Assembly (NCBI RefSeq): GCF_009362735.1
Contig: NZ_WHNP01000010.1
Location: 62,001 to 126,000, forward strand
Reading direction: 5' to 3'
DNA length: 64,000 nucleotides
Origin: Paraburkholderia franconis
GTDB taxonomy: Bacteria > Pseudomonadota > Gammaproteobacteria > Burkholderiales > Burkholderiaceae
Shown: piece after piece, positions 17,754 through 27,600 of the stretch
How the letters are laid out: the number at the start of each line of letters is the position of its first letter
How positions within the stretch are numbered: position 1 is the stretch's first letter
Position numbers and translations under genes: made by a program
Notes under the pieces: model-generated
The model's database searches: none
Told to the model about the DNA's origin: nothing
What the model saw: only the letters and a program-made list of their open reading frames with translations

Positions 17754-18338
17754 TTAGCCCCGGTTGTCGGTCACGACCGCCGGGTTGGCCTGCATCTTCC
17801 CCCGGAAGTAACTGGCGATGCCGAGCACGGGCGCCATGGTGCCCATCACCGCCGCTTCCGACCCGAGCATGCTTGGGATATAGCTGAGAATGGCCGGTTC
17901 GACGTGCGCGAACATCACGCCGATGTATGTACACGCAACCGTCAGGCCAGCCAGCACCGCCAGCAGCCCAAAGCAGAAACCCACGAACGGACGCCAGCTG
18001 TAGGTCGGCCAGTGGTCGGCCCTCGCCTCCGCCTGCATCGTCTGGTTGACGGCCTGCGTGTCAGCGGTGTCTGCCGCGAGTTCCGCCTTCGTGACGTCGG
18101 CGCTGATCTGCGCGAGCTGCGCCTGATTGTCGAGCACCGCCTTCTGAAATTGCATCGACAGGTTTGGGTCGGCCTGAATTGCCGCGAGCGCTGCGTCCGG
18201 CGCTGATTGCCCGGTCACGGTCTGCGCGATGCCGACGACCTTGCTTGCCACGTCCTCGGCTTTCGAGCCGCCGAGCCAACCGGCGATCATCGGCGCGAAC
18301 TGAGCGAGCGCCATTGCGATAGGGATAAGCGGCATCAT
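17754..18338 (-). CDS. 3TM-type phage holin
   Basis: 194 residues. A hydrophobic N-terminal helix (IPIAMALAQFAPMIAGWLGG), a central amphipathic helical stretch, and two C-terminal helices (FVGFCFGLLAVLAGLTVACTY, then MAPVLGIASYF) with a YSWRPFVGF motif typical of the 3TM holin family. Holins open the inner membrane to release endolysin. The start overlaps the endolysin stop by 4 bp. The reading frame continues past the stop as a coding-like tail, described separately. Confidence 0.8.
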   Translation of the reverse strand: MMPLIPIAMALAQFAPMIAGWLGGSKAEDVASKVVGIAQTVTGQSAPDAALAAIQADPNLSMQFQKAVLDNQAQLAQISADVTKAELAADTADTQAVNQTMQAEARADHWPTYSWRPFVGFCFGLLAVLAGLTVACTYIGVMFAHVEPAILSYIPSMLGSEAAVMGTMAPVLGIASYFRGKMQANPAVVTDNRG

Positions 18339-18817
18339 GCGGCTCCTTTCCAGAGGTTGTTTGCAATACGGTTAGCCCACCCTTTGCCGAAGTTCAGCCA
18401 GGTCTTGAGCGATGTGAAATAGCGGATGCGCAGCGAATTCCATCGCATCATGAACTTGAGCGGATCGGTCGCCTGCACCGCGGCGATAGTGGCGGGCCCG
18501 ATAAGACCATCGACCTTCGCGCCGGCGGCGCCCTGCATCCAAATCACCGGATGGCCGCCGTTGTAGTTCGCGTCAAAGATCTGGAAGGCCACACGCGCAT
18601 CGAGCTCGTCGAGGCGCAGCGGATCCCAGTAAAGCCTCTTCGCAATCGCCTTAGCGGTGTCGCGCGGAAGATCACGCATCGCCCCTGTGTAGCCCGCCGC
18701 GCGCGCGACGCGCGCAGTTATGCCCCACATCGTTTCGCCGCCCGAATCGGCCGGATTGTTCGAGTACCCGCCCTCATTGCCGATCAAGGCATCGAACGCA
18801 TTGTCGAAACTGGTCAT
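18335..18817 (-). CDS. Endolysin, glycoside hydrolase family 108 muramidase
   Basis: 160 residues. The GH108 catalytic motif LIGNEGGYSNNPADSGG has Glu15 as general acid, followed by TMWGIT; the C-terminal half (YNGGHPVIWMQGA, then VDGLIGPATIAAV) is the peptidoglycan-binding PG_binding_3 part. It would cut the glycan backbone of peptidoglycan at lysis. The ATG overlaps the stop of the preceding small membrane gene; longer in-frame starts lie within that gene and are rejected. It has no signal sequence, so it depends on the holin. Confidence 0.9.
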   Translation of the reverse strand: MTSFDNAFDALIGNEGGYSNNPADSGGETMWGITARVARAAGYTGAMRDLPRDTAKAIAKRLYWDPLRLDELDARVAFQIFDANYNGGHPVIWMQGAAGAKVDGLIGPATIAAVQATDPLKFMMRWNSLRIRYFTSLKTWLNFGKGWANRIANNLWKGAA

Positions 18818-18990
18818 CGGGTGAATCCTTTGGTTTGCAGGAATGCATACGCCAGTGCAGCCAAGCCGAGCGACGCTATGCCGCCCAGCGTCCACTTGCC
18901 GAGCGTGGCAAATTGCTTGTCAAGCCATTCGCTCAAGCCCTCTTTGAGTGCGTTCTTTACCTCGTCTTGCGACAGCCCTTCTACTGGCAT
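18814..18990 (-). CDS. Small membrane protein of the lysis cassette
   Basis: 58 residues: an amphipathic N-terminus (LSQDEVKNALKEGLSEWLDKQ) and one transmembrane helix (LGGIASLGLAALAYAFL) ending in a short basic tail. GGGGA precedes the ATG; the stop overlaps the endolysin start by 4 bp. Position next to endolysin and holin suggests an accessory or anti-holin, but this is inferred from place and topology only. Confidence 0.7.
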   Translation of the reverse strand: MPVEGLSQDEVKNALKEGLSEWLDKQFATLGKWTLGGIASLGLAALAYAFLQTKGFTR

Positions 18991-19021
18991 AAGTGATCCC
19001 CCGTTGCGCCCGAAACAGGCA

Positions 19022-19044
19022 TAAAAATGCCGCCCGAAGGCGGC
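19022..19044 (-). terminator. Rho-independent terminator in the lysis/tail junction
   Basis: On the minus strand GCCGCC-TTCG-GGCGGC followed by ATTTTTAT. It lies between a small membrane gene and the lysis cassette. Confidence 0.6.
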
Positions 19045-19078
19045 TGGTTACACCGAGTATTGGTGAGCCTTTACAGGA

Positions 19079-19375
19079 TCAGTGCGGCAGTGTTGCGTTA
19101 GCCAGACAATGGCCTTTGCCAAAGATCAGATCGATGCACGGCGCGACGAAGTGCGCCCATCGCTCGCCGGTAATCAGCGCGTTCCCCGTACGCTCGCTGA
19201 TCGTCTGCGTCGGCGGTCCGCCGAGCATCGCATTGCCTTCCTCGTCCTGCGCGATAGCCATAGCCTTTGCGCGCGCCGTCGAGCCGAACAGCGCGTCGCC
19301 AAGCATGATGATCAGCAGGACTGGCGTCACGAGCGTGCACATCAGCCAGAGGCCGAAGAGTCGCAGTCGGCTCAT
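19079..19375 (-). CDS. Small phage membrane protein
   Basis: 98 residues: an N-terminal transmembrane helix (LFGLWLMCTLVTPVLLIIML) and a soluble tail. The ATG overlaps the stop of the DUF4376 gene by 4 bp. Placed just before the lysis cassette it could be a spanin-type or lysis accessory protein, but no lipobox or Rz-like coiled coil is seen. The family was not recognised. Confidence 0.65.
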   Translation of the reverse strand: MSRLRLFGLWLMCTLVTPVLLIIMLGDALFGSTARAKAMAIAQDEEGNAMLGGPPTQTISERTGNALITGERWAHFVAPCIDLIFGKGHCLANATLPH

Positions 19376-19965
19376 GGGTTGCTCCACTGGACAGCTTGCA
19401 CGGCCTCGATCGTCGTCGCCCCGTCGATCTGCTCGGCGAGCTGCTGGTTCTTCGTGAGGCACGCCAGAATCGCGGCCTTGCCGTCGCGGCCGGCCTGCTG
19501 GATCTGCGCGGCCGTATGCGGCACGTAGGCCCATACGCCATCAGCATCGGCGCACCAGAACGGCGTGGTCCAGTCGGCCGCGAGCCCCGGCAGCAACGAT
19601 GCCACCACGGATGCGTTGAGGTTCTGCTGGTCGGTGAACTTCGCCGGATAGCTGTGCGGTGCCCCAAGCGCCGACGACTCGAAGCCCGCGAGAATCTCGT
19701 CCTGACAGGCCTGCGAAACGATCGCCTTCTGCGAGGTCCGTGCATCGGCCAGTTCCCGTGCGGACGGTGGCGCGACAACCAGCGCCCCACCGCTCCACAC
19801 GTAGCCCGCAAACGTGAAGTCATCCGGCAGCGTCACGTCGACGATCTGCCAGCCGTCGATCACGCTCAGCGGATAGATGCCGTCAGGCGCGACGATCTCG
19901 CTCGCCGTCTGTTCGAACGGCCCTTGCGCGAGGATGCTGGAACCATGAATCAGAAGTTGCGTCAT
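19372..19965 (-). CDS. Phage tail-associated protein with DUF4376 domain
   Basis: 197 residues. The N-terminal 70 residues resemble tail-fibre assembly proteins (beta-rich, GYVWSGGALVVAPP). The C-terminal half matches DUF4376 (KFTDQQNLNASVV, then FWCADADGVWAYVPHT), common in genes directly after tail fibres. It is coupled to the fibre gene by a 4-bp overlap. Likely role: fibre chaperone or tip attachment. Confidence 0.75.
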   Translation of the reverse strand: MTQLLIHGSSILAQGPFEQTASEIVAPDGIYPLSVIDGWQIVDVTLPDDFTFAGYVWSGGALVVAPPSARELADARTSQKAIVSQACQDEILAGFESSALGAPHSYPAKFTDQQNLNASVVASLLPGLAADWTTPFWCADADGVWAYVPHTAAQIQQAGRDGKAAILACLTKNQQLAEQIDGATTIEAVQAVQWSNP

Positions 19966-22292
19966 GCTGCGATCTCCACGCTAAGGATCCGAGTTTGTGC
20001 GCCACTTGCGGACGGAGCTGGTCCGCTGATAGCGGTCGAGCCGATGAACACGAGGCGATTCGAGGCCACCGCGCAATTTTGTGCGAGCCAGACGTAAGCA
20101 GCAGTCAACGCCATCGGCGGAATCTTGACGCTGCCCCTCGAATTGATCGCATCCCCGTTGTTTCTGAAAATCGCCAGCACTGGCGTTGCAGGACTTTGGG
20201 AAAAAATCGCGTAGTCGCCACCGGACAGGCGATAGCAACCAATTGAAGAGGTAGTGACCGGGCCGAAATCAGACAGCGGGCAGCCATACCCCGTCGAAAC
20301 AACGTTGCCGCTGATCTTGCTTGGCTGAAGAAATGGCGAGTAAGTGCTGGCCGCCGACGCCCTCTGCTTGACTGCAAGAAATTCGTTGGCGCTGTACGGC
20401 AGGATGGTTCCAAGCCCGATGGCACTCGTGGCCGAGATGGAGTCGTACAGGATTGGGCCCGCCGCATACGTCGAACCCGAAACCGTCAGAACGACAGCCC
20501 GAGAGTTGGAGCCCTGATCGCAGTACCAGAGGAAAGCGCTCGTCGCACTGAGCGGCATCAGGTGCGGCGCGAATCGCGAGCCACTGTTCGACGTGTACGC
20601 GGAGCACTGGTTGAAGCCGGTGACGCCAGTTTCCAGAGCAGACTGCGCGCTCCACGTGACCGTTGTCCCGGAAATCGTGACGACGAACGGGAGGACCGCG
20701 TTGCCAGCGCCGCCGTTATCTGTCACCACCAGCGCAGTTGTCGGAGACAACAGGCAACTGATTGGCTGCTGTGCATAGGTCGTGTTGACGTAGCCTCCAC
20801 CGGGCGGGGCAACCGGCGTTCCTACCGTGCAGGTCGTCCCGCTGACACTGACAACGACGGCAGAAACGTTGTATGGCTGCGAGGACGCTTGCGTATAAAT
20901 CACCAGCGCGGTCGTCGCAGTCAGGGCATAGATGGTCGGAGCGACACCGTATGCCGCACCGATGTAGGCAGTCGCTCCCGCAGTGACCGTCGTGCCCGAA
21001 ACCGAGAAGGCTGCAACTGCGTTCGACGCAGTACTTCCGCCATAGCAGCCAGTCACCAGATAGAGCGTTGGCGAAAGCTGCGCGAGTCGCGGCGCGGCAT
21101 ACCCGTACTCCGAGAAATACATACCCGCCGTCGTACCCGCAATGGTCGCCGGCGAACCGGCCGTGATCGTCGTGCCAGAGATCGTCAAAACCACGCCATA
21201 CGTATTCCCCTGGCCGTCGCCATAAATCAGCATCGCCGTCGTCGCTGTGATGGACCATACTCCGCCCACCACGGCCGGACCGCTCCCGACGGTGCCAACA
21301 AGAACGGGCGTTGTGACCTGCTTCCCGACGTTGTCGACGATGTAGGCATAGAGGGCAGTACGTGCCGCGCTCGCCGCGAAGTGCAGCGACTGGTTGCTGT
21401 TCAGCGCCAGCGAAACGCCTGACGTCGTGTCGATTCCCGCATTGCCGTAATACGTGCTGCTCAGCGTCGTGTCGATCGTCACCAGACCCGGCTCCATGTT
21501 CGAGCCGTGCACCGACCACACGCCAGCGACCGTGCTGTTGTCCTTCAGCGACACGGACACGACGCCGCCCGCTCCGACGCCCATCACCAGCTTGCCGGAG
21601 TTGTCACGGATACCGAACGGATACGTACCCTTGCTGTTGTCGAAGATGTACTGCGGGCCACCTGTCGAGAGCGTCGTCGCATCCGGCAGCGTGACCGCCT
21701 GCCCGAACATGGTCATTGCGACCGGAACGTAAAGGTACGTCGCTGCGAGCGTCGTGCTCGCCGTTACGGCTGCATTGACGTTGGTGAGCTTCTGCGACTG
21801 GCCCGGTGCGCCAGCGACAGCCACGGACCATGCCGCGGCGGTGCCCGAGCCGTTGTACTGGCTGACGTTGACCGTCATCGATCCCGATGCGCTGTTGTAC
21901 GCGGTCACGATGCCGTACATGGTGTTCGACGCCGCCGCCGTCTGCGCGATCGTGACATACATACCAGGCACGAATAGTTTTCCAGTCTGCACCGTCAGCG
22001 TCTGGTTTCCGTTGCCGATCGTCAGCGACGTCGTTGAGGTTGCGCTCGTGCCCGGCGCATTGAGCGCGGTCGATGCGCTGGCTGCCGCGTTCGTTGCGCT
22101 GGTTGCCGCATTGCTCGCGTTCGTCGTAGTGCTCGCGATGACGTTGTTCACGATGTTGATGATGTTCGTGAACATCGGCAGCAGCCGCGTGCGAAATCCG
22201 CCGTTCGCGAGGCCAGTCGCCGGGTTGCTGTCGTCGGTGACGGTCGAGCCGTCACCGCCCACATTGGTCGGGAAATTTACCGAGTTCGTCAT
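19962..22292 (-). CDS. Tail fibre / receptor-binding protein
   Basis: 776 residues. The N-terminal region (SVNFPTNVGGDGSTVTDDSN, then a coiled Ala/Asn/Thr-rich repeat) would attach to the tail. The distal half contains at least five repeats of about 45 residues built on VLTISGTTITAGSPA / FSVSGTTVTAGATA, suggesting a beta-propeller or beta-helix receptor-binding shaft. Low Lys/Cys content is typical of fibres. Transcribed between the tail-tip gene and the DUF4376 chaperone-like gene. The receptor cannot be inferred. Confidence 0.8.
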   Translation of the reverse strand: MTNSVNFPTNVGGDGSTVTDDSNPATGLANGGFRTRLLPMFTNIINIVNNVIASTTTNASNAATSATNAAASASTALNAPGTSATSTTSLTIGNGNQTLTVQTGKLFVPGMYVTIAQTAAASNTMYGIVTAYNSASGSMTVNVSQYNGSGTAAAWSVAVAGAPGQSQKLTNVNAAVTASTTLAATYLYVPVAMTMFGQAVTLPDATTLSTGGPQYIFDNSKGTYPFGIRDNSGKLVMGVGAGGVVSVSLKDNSTVAGVWSVHGSNMEPGLVTIDTTLSSTYYGNAGIDTTSGVSLALNSNQSLHFAASAARTALYAYIVDNVGKQVTTPVLVGTVGSGPAVVGGVWSITATTAMLIYGDGQGNTYGVVLTISGTTITAGSPATIAGTTAGMYFSEYGYAAPRLAQLSPTLYLVTGCYGGSTASNAVAAFSVSGTTVTAGATAYIGAAYGVAPTIYALTATTALVIYTQASSQPYNVSAVVVSVSGTTCTVGTPVAPPGGGYVNTTYAQQPISCLLSPTTALVVTDNGGAGNAVLPFVVTISGTTVTWSAQSALETGVTGFNQCSAYTSNSGSRFAPHLMPLSATSAFLWYCDQGSNSRAVVLTVSGSTYAAGPILYDSISATSAIGLGTILPYSANEFLAVKQRASAASTYSPFLQPSKISGNVVSTGYGCPLSDFGPVTTSSIGCYRLSGGDYAIFSQSPATPVLAIFRNNGDAINSRGSVKIPPMALTAAYVWLAQNCAVASNRLVFIGSTAISGPAPSASGAQTRILSVEIAA

Positions 22293-23143
22293 TAGGACGT
22301 TTCCTCAATTTCAAACGCGTTGTTGTTGATGTTTCGCAGTACAGCGGTAATCGGGTTCAGTGCACGCATGCGGCCGACGAACGATTGCCGGATCAGGTTC
22401 ATGGCGTCGCCCGGGTCCCATGCGACTAGCAGCTCGCCATCGACGCCGAGCTTGCGCTGCATCTCGAAAACCTGCGTCTTCGCTTCCGCATCGCTCAACA
22501 AGTCGAGCGAGAACTTTTCGACGCGCCGCGGCGCCTTGCGGTCGAAGTACGTCGTGCCGCCGAGCGAGCGCTTGACGGCCGTGTCCGTCTCCCAGCCGAT
22601 AGTTGCGCCGTAGCTCATGTTCGTCGCAGGCTGCCAGCCCGGCGACACGAAAAGCCGCCCGAACTGCAGATAGCCCGCTGCATTGTTCGCGTCGCTGAAC
22701 ATCACCTTCAAGTACCGCGCGAGCACGATCGCCGGCAGCAGGTCGATCAGGATTCCCGGATAGCCCGCCCGATCGTCTTCGGAGATCGCGGCCTCCCACC
22801 AGTTGTCGTCTTCCCACTCCAGCGCACCGAACGGATGGATAACGGGCCATGCGACCATCCAGCCTGAGTCGTATTTCGTTGTGGCGAAGGTCGGATCGTC
22901 ACCCATCAGCACACGCCACTGCCCCTGCGTGCTCATGTTGTGGCTGACGAGCGAGACGACCTGCAGCTTGCGGTCCTTGCCGAAATCGACCGTGAACTGC
23001 GTATTGCCCGGAGTGGAGTCCGTCGTGCGCGCGACGCGCGCGAGCCGCCGGTCCTGCAGGTTCGTGACGGGCGCCTGCCAGCCGCCGCCCGCGAGCGTCG
23101 CGGCGTCTGTCAGGTTCGGAAATGCGAGAAGGACGTTTGCCAC
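22292..23143 (-). CDS. Tail tip structural protein
   Basis: 283 residues. GTG is taken as start because GGGGGTG lies just upstream and it begins one base after the upstream stop; a 16-codon longer frame overlaps that gene. The sequence is rich in aromatic and polar residues, with a C-terminal LISWDP-like stretch (ELLVAWDPGDAMNLIRQSFVG). It has the position of tail-tip/baseplate components in siphoviruses. No family was identified with certainty. Confidence 0.65.
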   Translation of the reverse strand: MANVLLAFPNLTDAATLAGGGWQAPVTNLQDRRLARVARTTDSTPGNTQFTVDFGKDRKLQVVSLVSHNMSTQGQWRVLMGDDPTFATTKYDSGWMVAWPVIHPFGALEWEDDNWWEAAISEDDRAGYPGILIDLLPAIVLARYLKVMFSDANNAAGYLQFGRLFVSPGWQPATNMSYGATIGWETDTAVKRSLGGTTYFDRKAPRRVEKFSLDLLSDAEAKTQVFEMQRKLGVDGELLVAWDPGDAMNLIRQSFVGRMRALNPITAVLRNINNNAFEIEETS

Positions 23144-23144
23144 G

Positions 23145-24635
23145 TCACCCCCATAGCGTGAGTGTTGCGAGGTGCGTATCGGCGCCGGCATCCACGCCGA
23201 TGATGACCATCAGCTTCGACGACAGGCCATAGCGCGGATACGTGAAGCCGACCACGCTGCCGAGGTCGAGCGTCCCGAGTTGCGACAGATCGATGTCGAC
23301 TGTCATCAGCATCCGGCGACTGAACAGCGCGAGCCGCCGGTTCGCCTCGGCGAGCGCGTCCGATGCGTTAATCAGCGCTGTGTCGAATGTCTGGTCGGTC
23401 GCTGACGGCCAGACCGTCTGCACCGTCGTACTCTTCGCCACCTGGCTGCGTGTGTCCTGCGAGAGCCACGTGCGTCGGTCGACGCTCACGCTGCCCGCCG
23501 GCTGGCTCTGGACCGTATAGTTCTTCGCGTAATTGACCGTCACCTGATACGACGGGATGCCGGCCTCCTTGATGTTGACCGCCTCGAGCACAACGTCATC
23601 GAAGATCACGGCGGCAGGCCCGCCCGGTGCACTCACGCGGCCCATGCGCAGCACGCCGAGCCGGTCGAACGAGTAATACGCGCCGATGCTGCCCGCGATC
23701 GTGTCCATCAGTGACTGGCTCGTCCCCTGCCCGTCAGCCCACACACCGCACGGCGCCGCGTTCAGCGCATTGAGCGCCGCGACGTCGGCTGCGCTGATGT
23801 CGCCCGCCGTGAAGCCGGCATCGAGCGCGATCTGCTGCATCAGGCTCGCCGCGCTCGTGACGCCGCTCGTTGCATCGCATGTCACCTGTGATGCAGGGCT
23901 TGCGCCGAGGCGGAAATAGCCCTGAAAGCACTGGAAATGCCCCGACGCGGGTTGAGTCGACTGGAGCGCCGCGAGGCTCGCATAATCCGCATCCCGCGTC
24001 AGCGCGACGCCGTTGTCATAGACGGCCGTGATCGAGCAGTTCGACTGGTCCGACGCCTGATAGATCAGCAGCGACGTGTTCACGCACTTCGGCGAGATGT
24101 TGAAGACCTGACCGTAGATGCGCGGTTTGTACTGCCCCATCAGGTCGTTGGCCGTGCCGTCGATGCCGTTCGGCAGGACGTTCGTGCCGCCATAGGTCGG
24201 ACGCGGCTGCGTGAGCGCGAGCTTCTGCAGCCGGTCATTGACGACCAGACTCACCGTCGTCGTGTCGCTGACCTTCACGTCGCTGAGCGTGCCCGACGCC
24301 GTCACCGTCCACGAACTGAACGGCGCGCCGATCGCGCCGACGCGCATCGTGAACGACCGACCGTCGAACGCGTAGTCGGTCAGCAGGTAGTCGAGGCCGC
24401 CGTCGCTGTTTTCGAGCACGATCTCGCCCGGCGTGCTCTGCGACGCGCCGAAGCTCGCCTGGGCGGAATTGAAAAGGGACCGCGCAAAGTGTGGAGGAGC
24501 ACTGAGGCGCGGCTCGTAGTAGGCGTTCGCCGGCGCATCGGACGGCAGCGTCATAAACCCGTCGTCGGAAAAACGAAGGGTCTGCAACGTGCCGTCCGAC
24601 AGCCGATAGCCCGTAACGTCGATGGCAATGGTCAT
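23145..24635 (-). CDS. Tail protein, probable distal tail / hub component
   Basis: 496 residues. The N-terminal half contains IVLENSDGGLDYLLTDYAFDGR, characteristic of distal tail proteins of Burkholderia and Pseudomonas siphoviruses; the C-terminal half (DIDLSQLGTLDLGSVVGFTYP) resembles hub beta-barrels. It overlaps the tape-measure gene by 4 bp and is followed by tip and fibre genes, the order expected for distal tail parts. Confidence 0.75.
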   Translation of the reverse strand: MTIAIDVTGYRLSDGTLQTLRFSDDGFMTLPSDAPANAYYEPRLSAPPHFARSLFNSAQASFGASQSTPGEIVLENSDGGLDYLLTDYAFDGRSFTMRVGAIGAPFSSWTVTASGTLSDVKVSDTTTVSLVVNDRLQKLALTQPRPTYGGTNVLPNGIDGTANDLMGQYKPRIYGQVFNISPKCVNTSLLIYQASDQSNCSITAVYDNGVALTRDADYASLAALQSTQPASGHFQCFQGYFRLGASPASQVTCDATSGVTSAASLMQQIALDAGFTAGDISAADVAALNALNAAPCGVWADGQGTSQSLMDTIAGSIGAYYSFDRLGVLRMGRVSAPGGPAAVIFDDVVLEAVNIKEAGIPSYQVTVNYAKNYTVQSQPAGSVSVDRRTWLSQDTRSQVAKSTTVQTVWPSATDQTFDTALINASDALAEANRRLALFSRRMLMTVDIDLSQLGTLDLGSVVGFTYPRYGLSSKLMVIIGVDAGADTHLATLTLWG

Positions 24636-27600
24636 CGTTTCTGTGCGATTTTCCCGGTATGCCCTGCGGTCTGCTGGCTTGCATCGGCAGTCGTTTGCAT
24701 ATGCCGCGTTTGCCTGCTCATGTCATCGCGGTTCTCTGCATGCTGCTGCTCTGACTGCTGCAGCTGCGCCGCGCCCACCGTAGCAACCGTACCCTTCAGC
24801 TGCGCAACTTCACCACGCAGCGCCTGGATCTCGGCGATCAGCGCCGCATTGTCGCCGCGGCCGTACTTCGACCAGTCGATGTTCAGCATCTGCGACAACT
24901 TCTGGTTGTTCGCCGACGTGATCACCGCTTCGCCCTTATGGAGCTCCGCGCGATAACCATCGAACGGGATGTAGTCAGCACCGCCGGCATGCGATCCGTT
25001 CATGCCAAGCGCAGACTTGATTGCATCATCAAGCGATGAGCCATTCCAATATGCGGCCTCTGCGTCAAACAATGCCTGAGACCACTCGCCAGCATTGGTA
25101 AAGGTGGCGCCGGAAGCCTGCAACGCCTGCTGCACCGCAAGGTTCCCCTGGTTTATCGCGGAGACGTGCTGGCCGATGTCCGACAGCTGCGAGTCGGATA
25201 TGCCCGTGAACGTGATGCCGCCGCCCGATGAGATCGTGTGACCACCCGCCGAGCCAAAATCGACTACGCCGTTCGACTGCGTGTAATCCAGACCGTTACC
25301 GAGCGACCCGGACGAACCTGACGGCGTTTGTCCGGCTGCAACCTGCGCGGCGAAATACTCCTTGAGCGCATCGGCGAGCGACTGCACGGTCTGGTTAAGG
25401 TTGAGAATCCCCTGAACCTCCTGTTTCGTCGCGTCGAGCTGCAGCTGTGCCGCGCTCAATTGCTGATGCGCCGTCGCGATGTTCTGGTCGAGCGCCGACT
25501 GCACCTGGTTGTAGTCATCGACATACGCCTGACTGCTGGCGTTGAATGCCTTCGATGCATTGAGGAAGTCCTGCGCCACCTGCGGCAACTGACCTTGCGC
25601 CGTCGCATCGCCCGCCATCGCCTTCGCCGACGTCTGTTCGAACAGCTGCTTCTCGGCGTTGTACTTGTCCTGCGGTGAGAGCGTCGACAGATCGCCGAGC
25701 GCGAGCGACTGCTTGAGGCTGGTCAACGAATCAATGAACTGGTTGATCGAGTCGATGTTCGACTGGATCGCCTGCACCTGATTGTCGTAAGCCGTCTGCA
25801 CCTTGCCGAGCGCCGTTTGCATGGCGTCCTGCGCAGCCTGCTGTTGCTGTTGCGCCGCTTGAGCCGCCGCCTGCGCAGCCTGATCCGTCGCCGAGGTCAC
25901 CTGCGCGAACGCGGGTGCCAATGCGAGCAGCGCGTTCTGCAATGCCTTCACGGAAGGATTCGACGTGTCCATGTTTTCAACCAGCGCCTGAAACTCTGCG
26001 TTGGTCTTCGGCATCGCGACGCCAAGCGCGTTGAACTGGTCTTGCAGCTGCCTCGTGTTCATCGCGAGCTGCTGGTCGGACGTGTCGATCGAGCTGAAGT
26101 ACTGGTTCCACAGCGCCTGCTGGTTGTCCGCTGCCTGCTTCGCGGACTGGGTCAGCTGGTCGAACGCCGGCGCCAGCGCAATCAGCGCCGCAAACGTCGA
26201 TTGCCCCGACGCCGTCGTCAGATCGAGCGACGAGACCAGAGCGCGGAAAGCGTCCTTCGACTTCGGCATTGCCAGCCCGAGGCTCTCGAAGGACTGCTGC
26301 ATCTGCCTTTGCGCTTCGTCCAGCTGCTCGCCGCTGCTGTAGTACGCCTGATAGTAGGCCGCCACCTCGCTGTTGAAGTTGTCGATGCCGCCTGCCGCCG
26401 CGACGAGGTTCAGCCGCACATTCGCGCTCGCAAGCCCGACATCGCCGAACGCCTGCGTCATCGTCTTGCCGAGCATATCGGCGAGATTGTTCGTCGCGTT
26501 GAACACCGTCGTCAGACGGGTCGCCGTCTGCACGAGCGTCTCGCCCGACTGCCGATACTGATCGAGCGGATAGACGGCATCGACCAGGCTGTTCGACAGA
26601 TCCGTCAGCGACTTGGTGATGTTGTCCTGATTGCGCCAGTCGTTGCGGATGCTGTACTGGAACTGCGACAGCTTTGCCTGCAGCCCGTCATTGCCACCGA
26701 TTGCCGTCGTGAGCTGGTCGATAACGCCGACCGTGCTCTGCACCGTGCCGTTGATCGTGTCGATCTGCTGCTGCGTCGCAGGACTGTGCGCCGTGCCGTG
26801 CGCGTCGCTACGGAACACGCCGCCCTTCGCCGTCCAGTCGGCGAAGTCCTGCCCCTGAAAACCGTTGGCGACGGTGATTACGCCTTCGACGCCTGCGCTG
26901 TCGACGGTCGGGTTCTTCCGGCCGAACAGGCGCGAGATTGTTGATGCGCCGGTCAGAATATTTGCGACACCTGACGGAATGCCGATCGCCTTGGCTACAT
27001 CGTACGATGCGAGCGTTCCCGAGCCGAGCACCTTGCCGACGCCGCTGATTGACCCATTGTCAGGGTTCCATCCCTGCCCCATCAACTTCGAATCAAGCGC
27101 CATGCCGGCCAGAATCCAGCCGACGACAGGAACCCAGCCGAAGGACGATGCCGCGCCCGTCAGGCCCGCAGCGCCCGCGCCGCTAGCTGCCGCCGAGCCG
27201 CCGCTTGCCGCCGCAGCCGCGCCCACACCCGCCGTCGTGCTGCCGTACAGCCCGCCGAGCGCCGCGCTCCCGCTCAGTGCAGCGTCGCCCGCTGCGGCTG
27301 CTGCTGCACCGCCGGTCGTCGACAGCGCACCGAATGCGCCCGCTGAACTCGCGCCGAACGCGCCCGCAGCGCCACCGATCGCAGAACCAGCCGATCCGTA
27401 GCCCGCGCCGAACAGGCTACTCGCATAGCCATAGCCCTTCGTGAGCGCGCTGTACGCCGTCGACAGGTTGTTGATACTTCCGAGCGCGCCCGCGCCCGAC
27501 CCACCGCTCTGCCCGAGCAACGCATTGGCGACACCGGCGTTACCCGTCAATCCAGCGAGGTTGGCAACGACGTTCACTACGAGAGGCTTCACAAAGGCCC

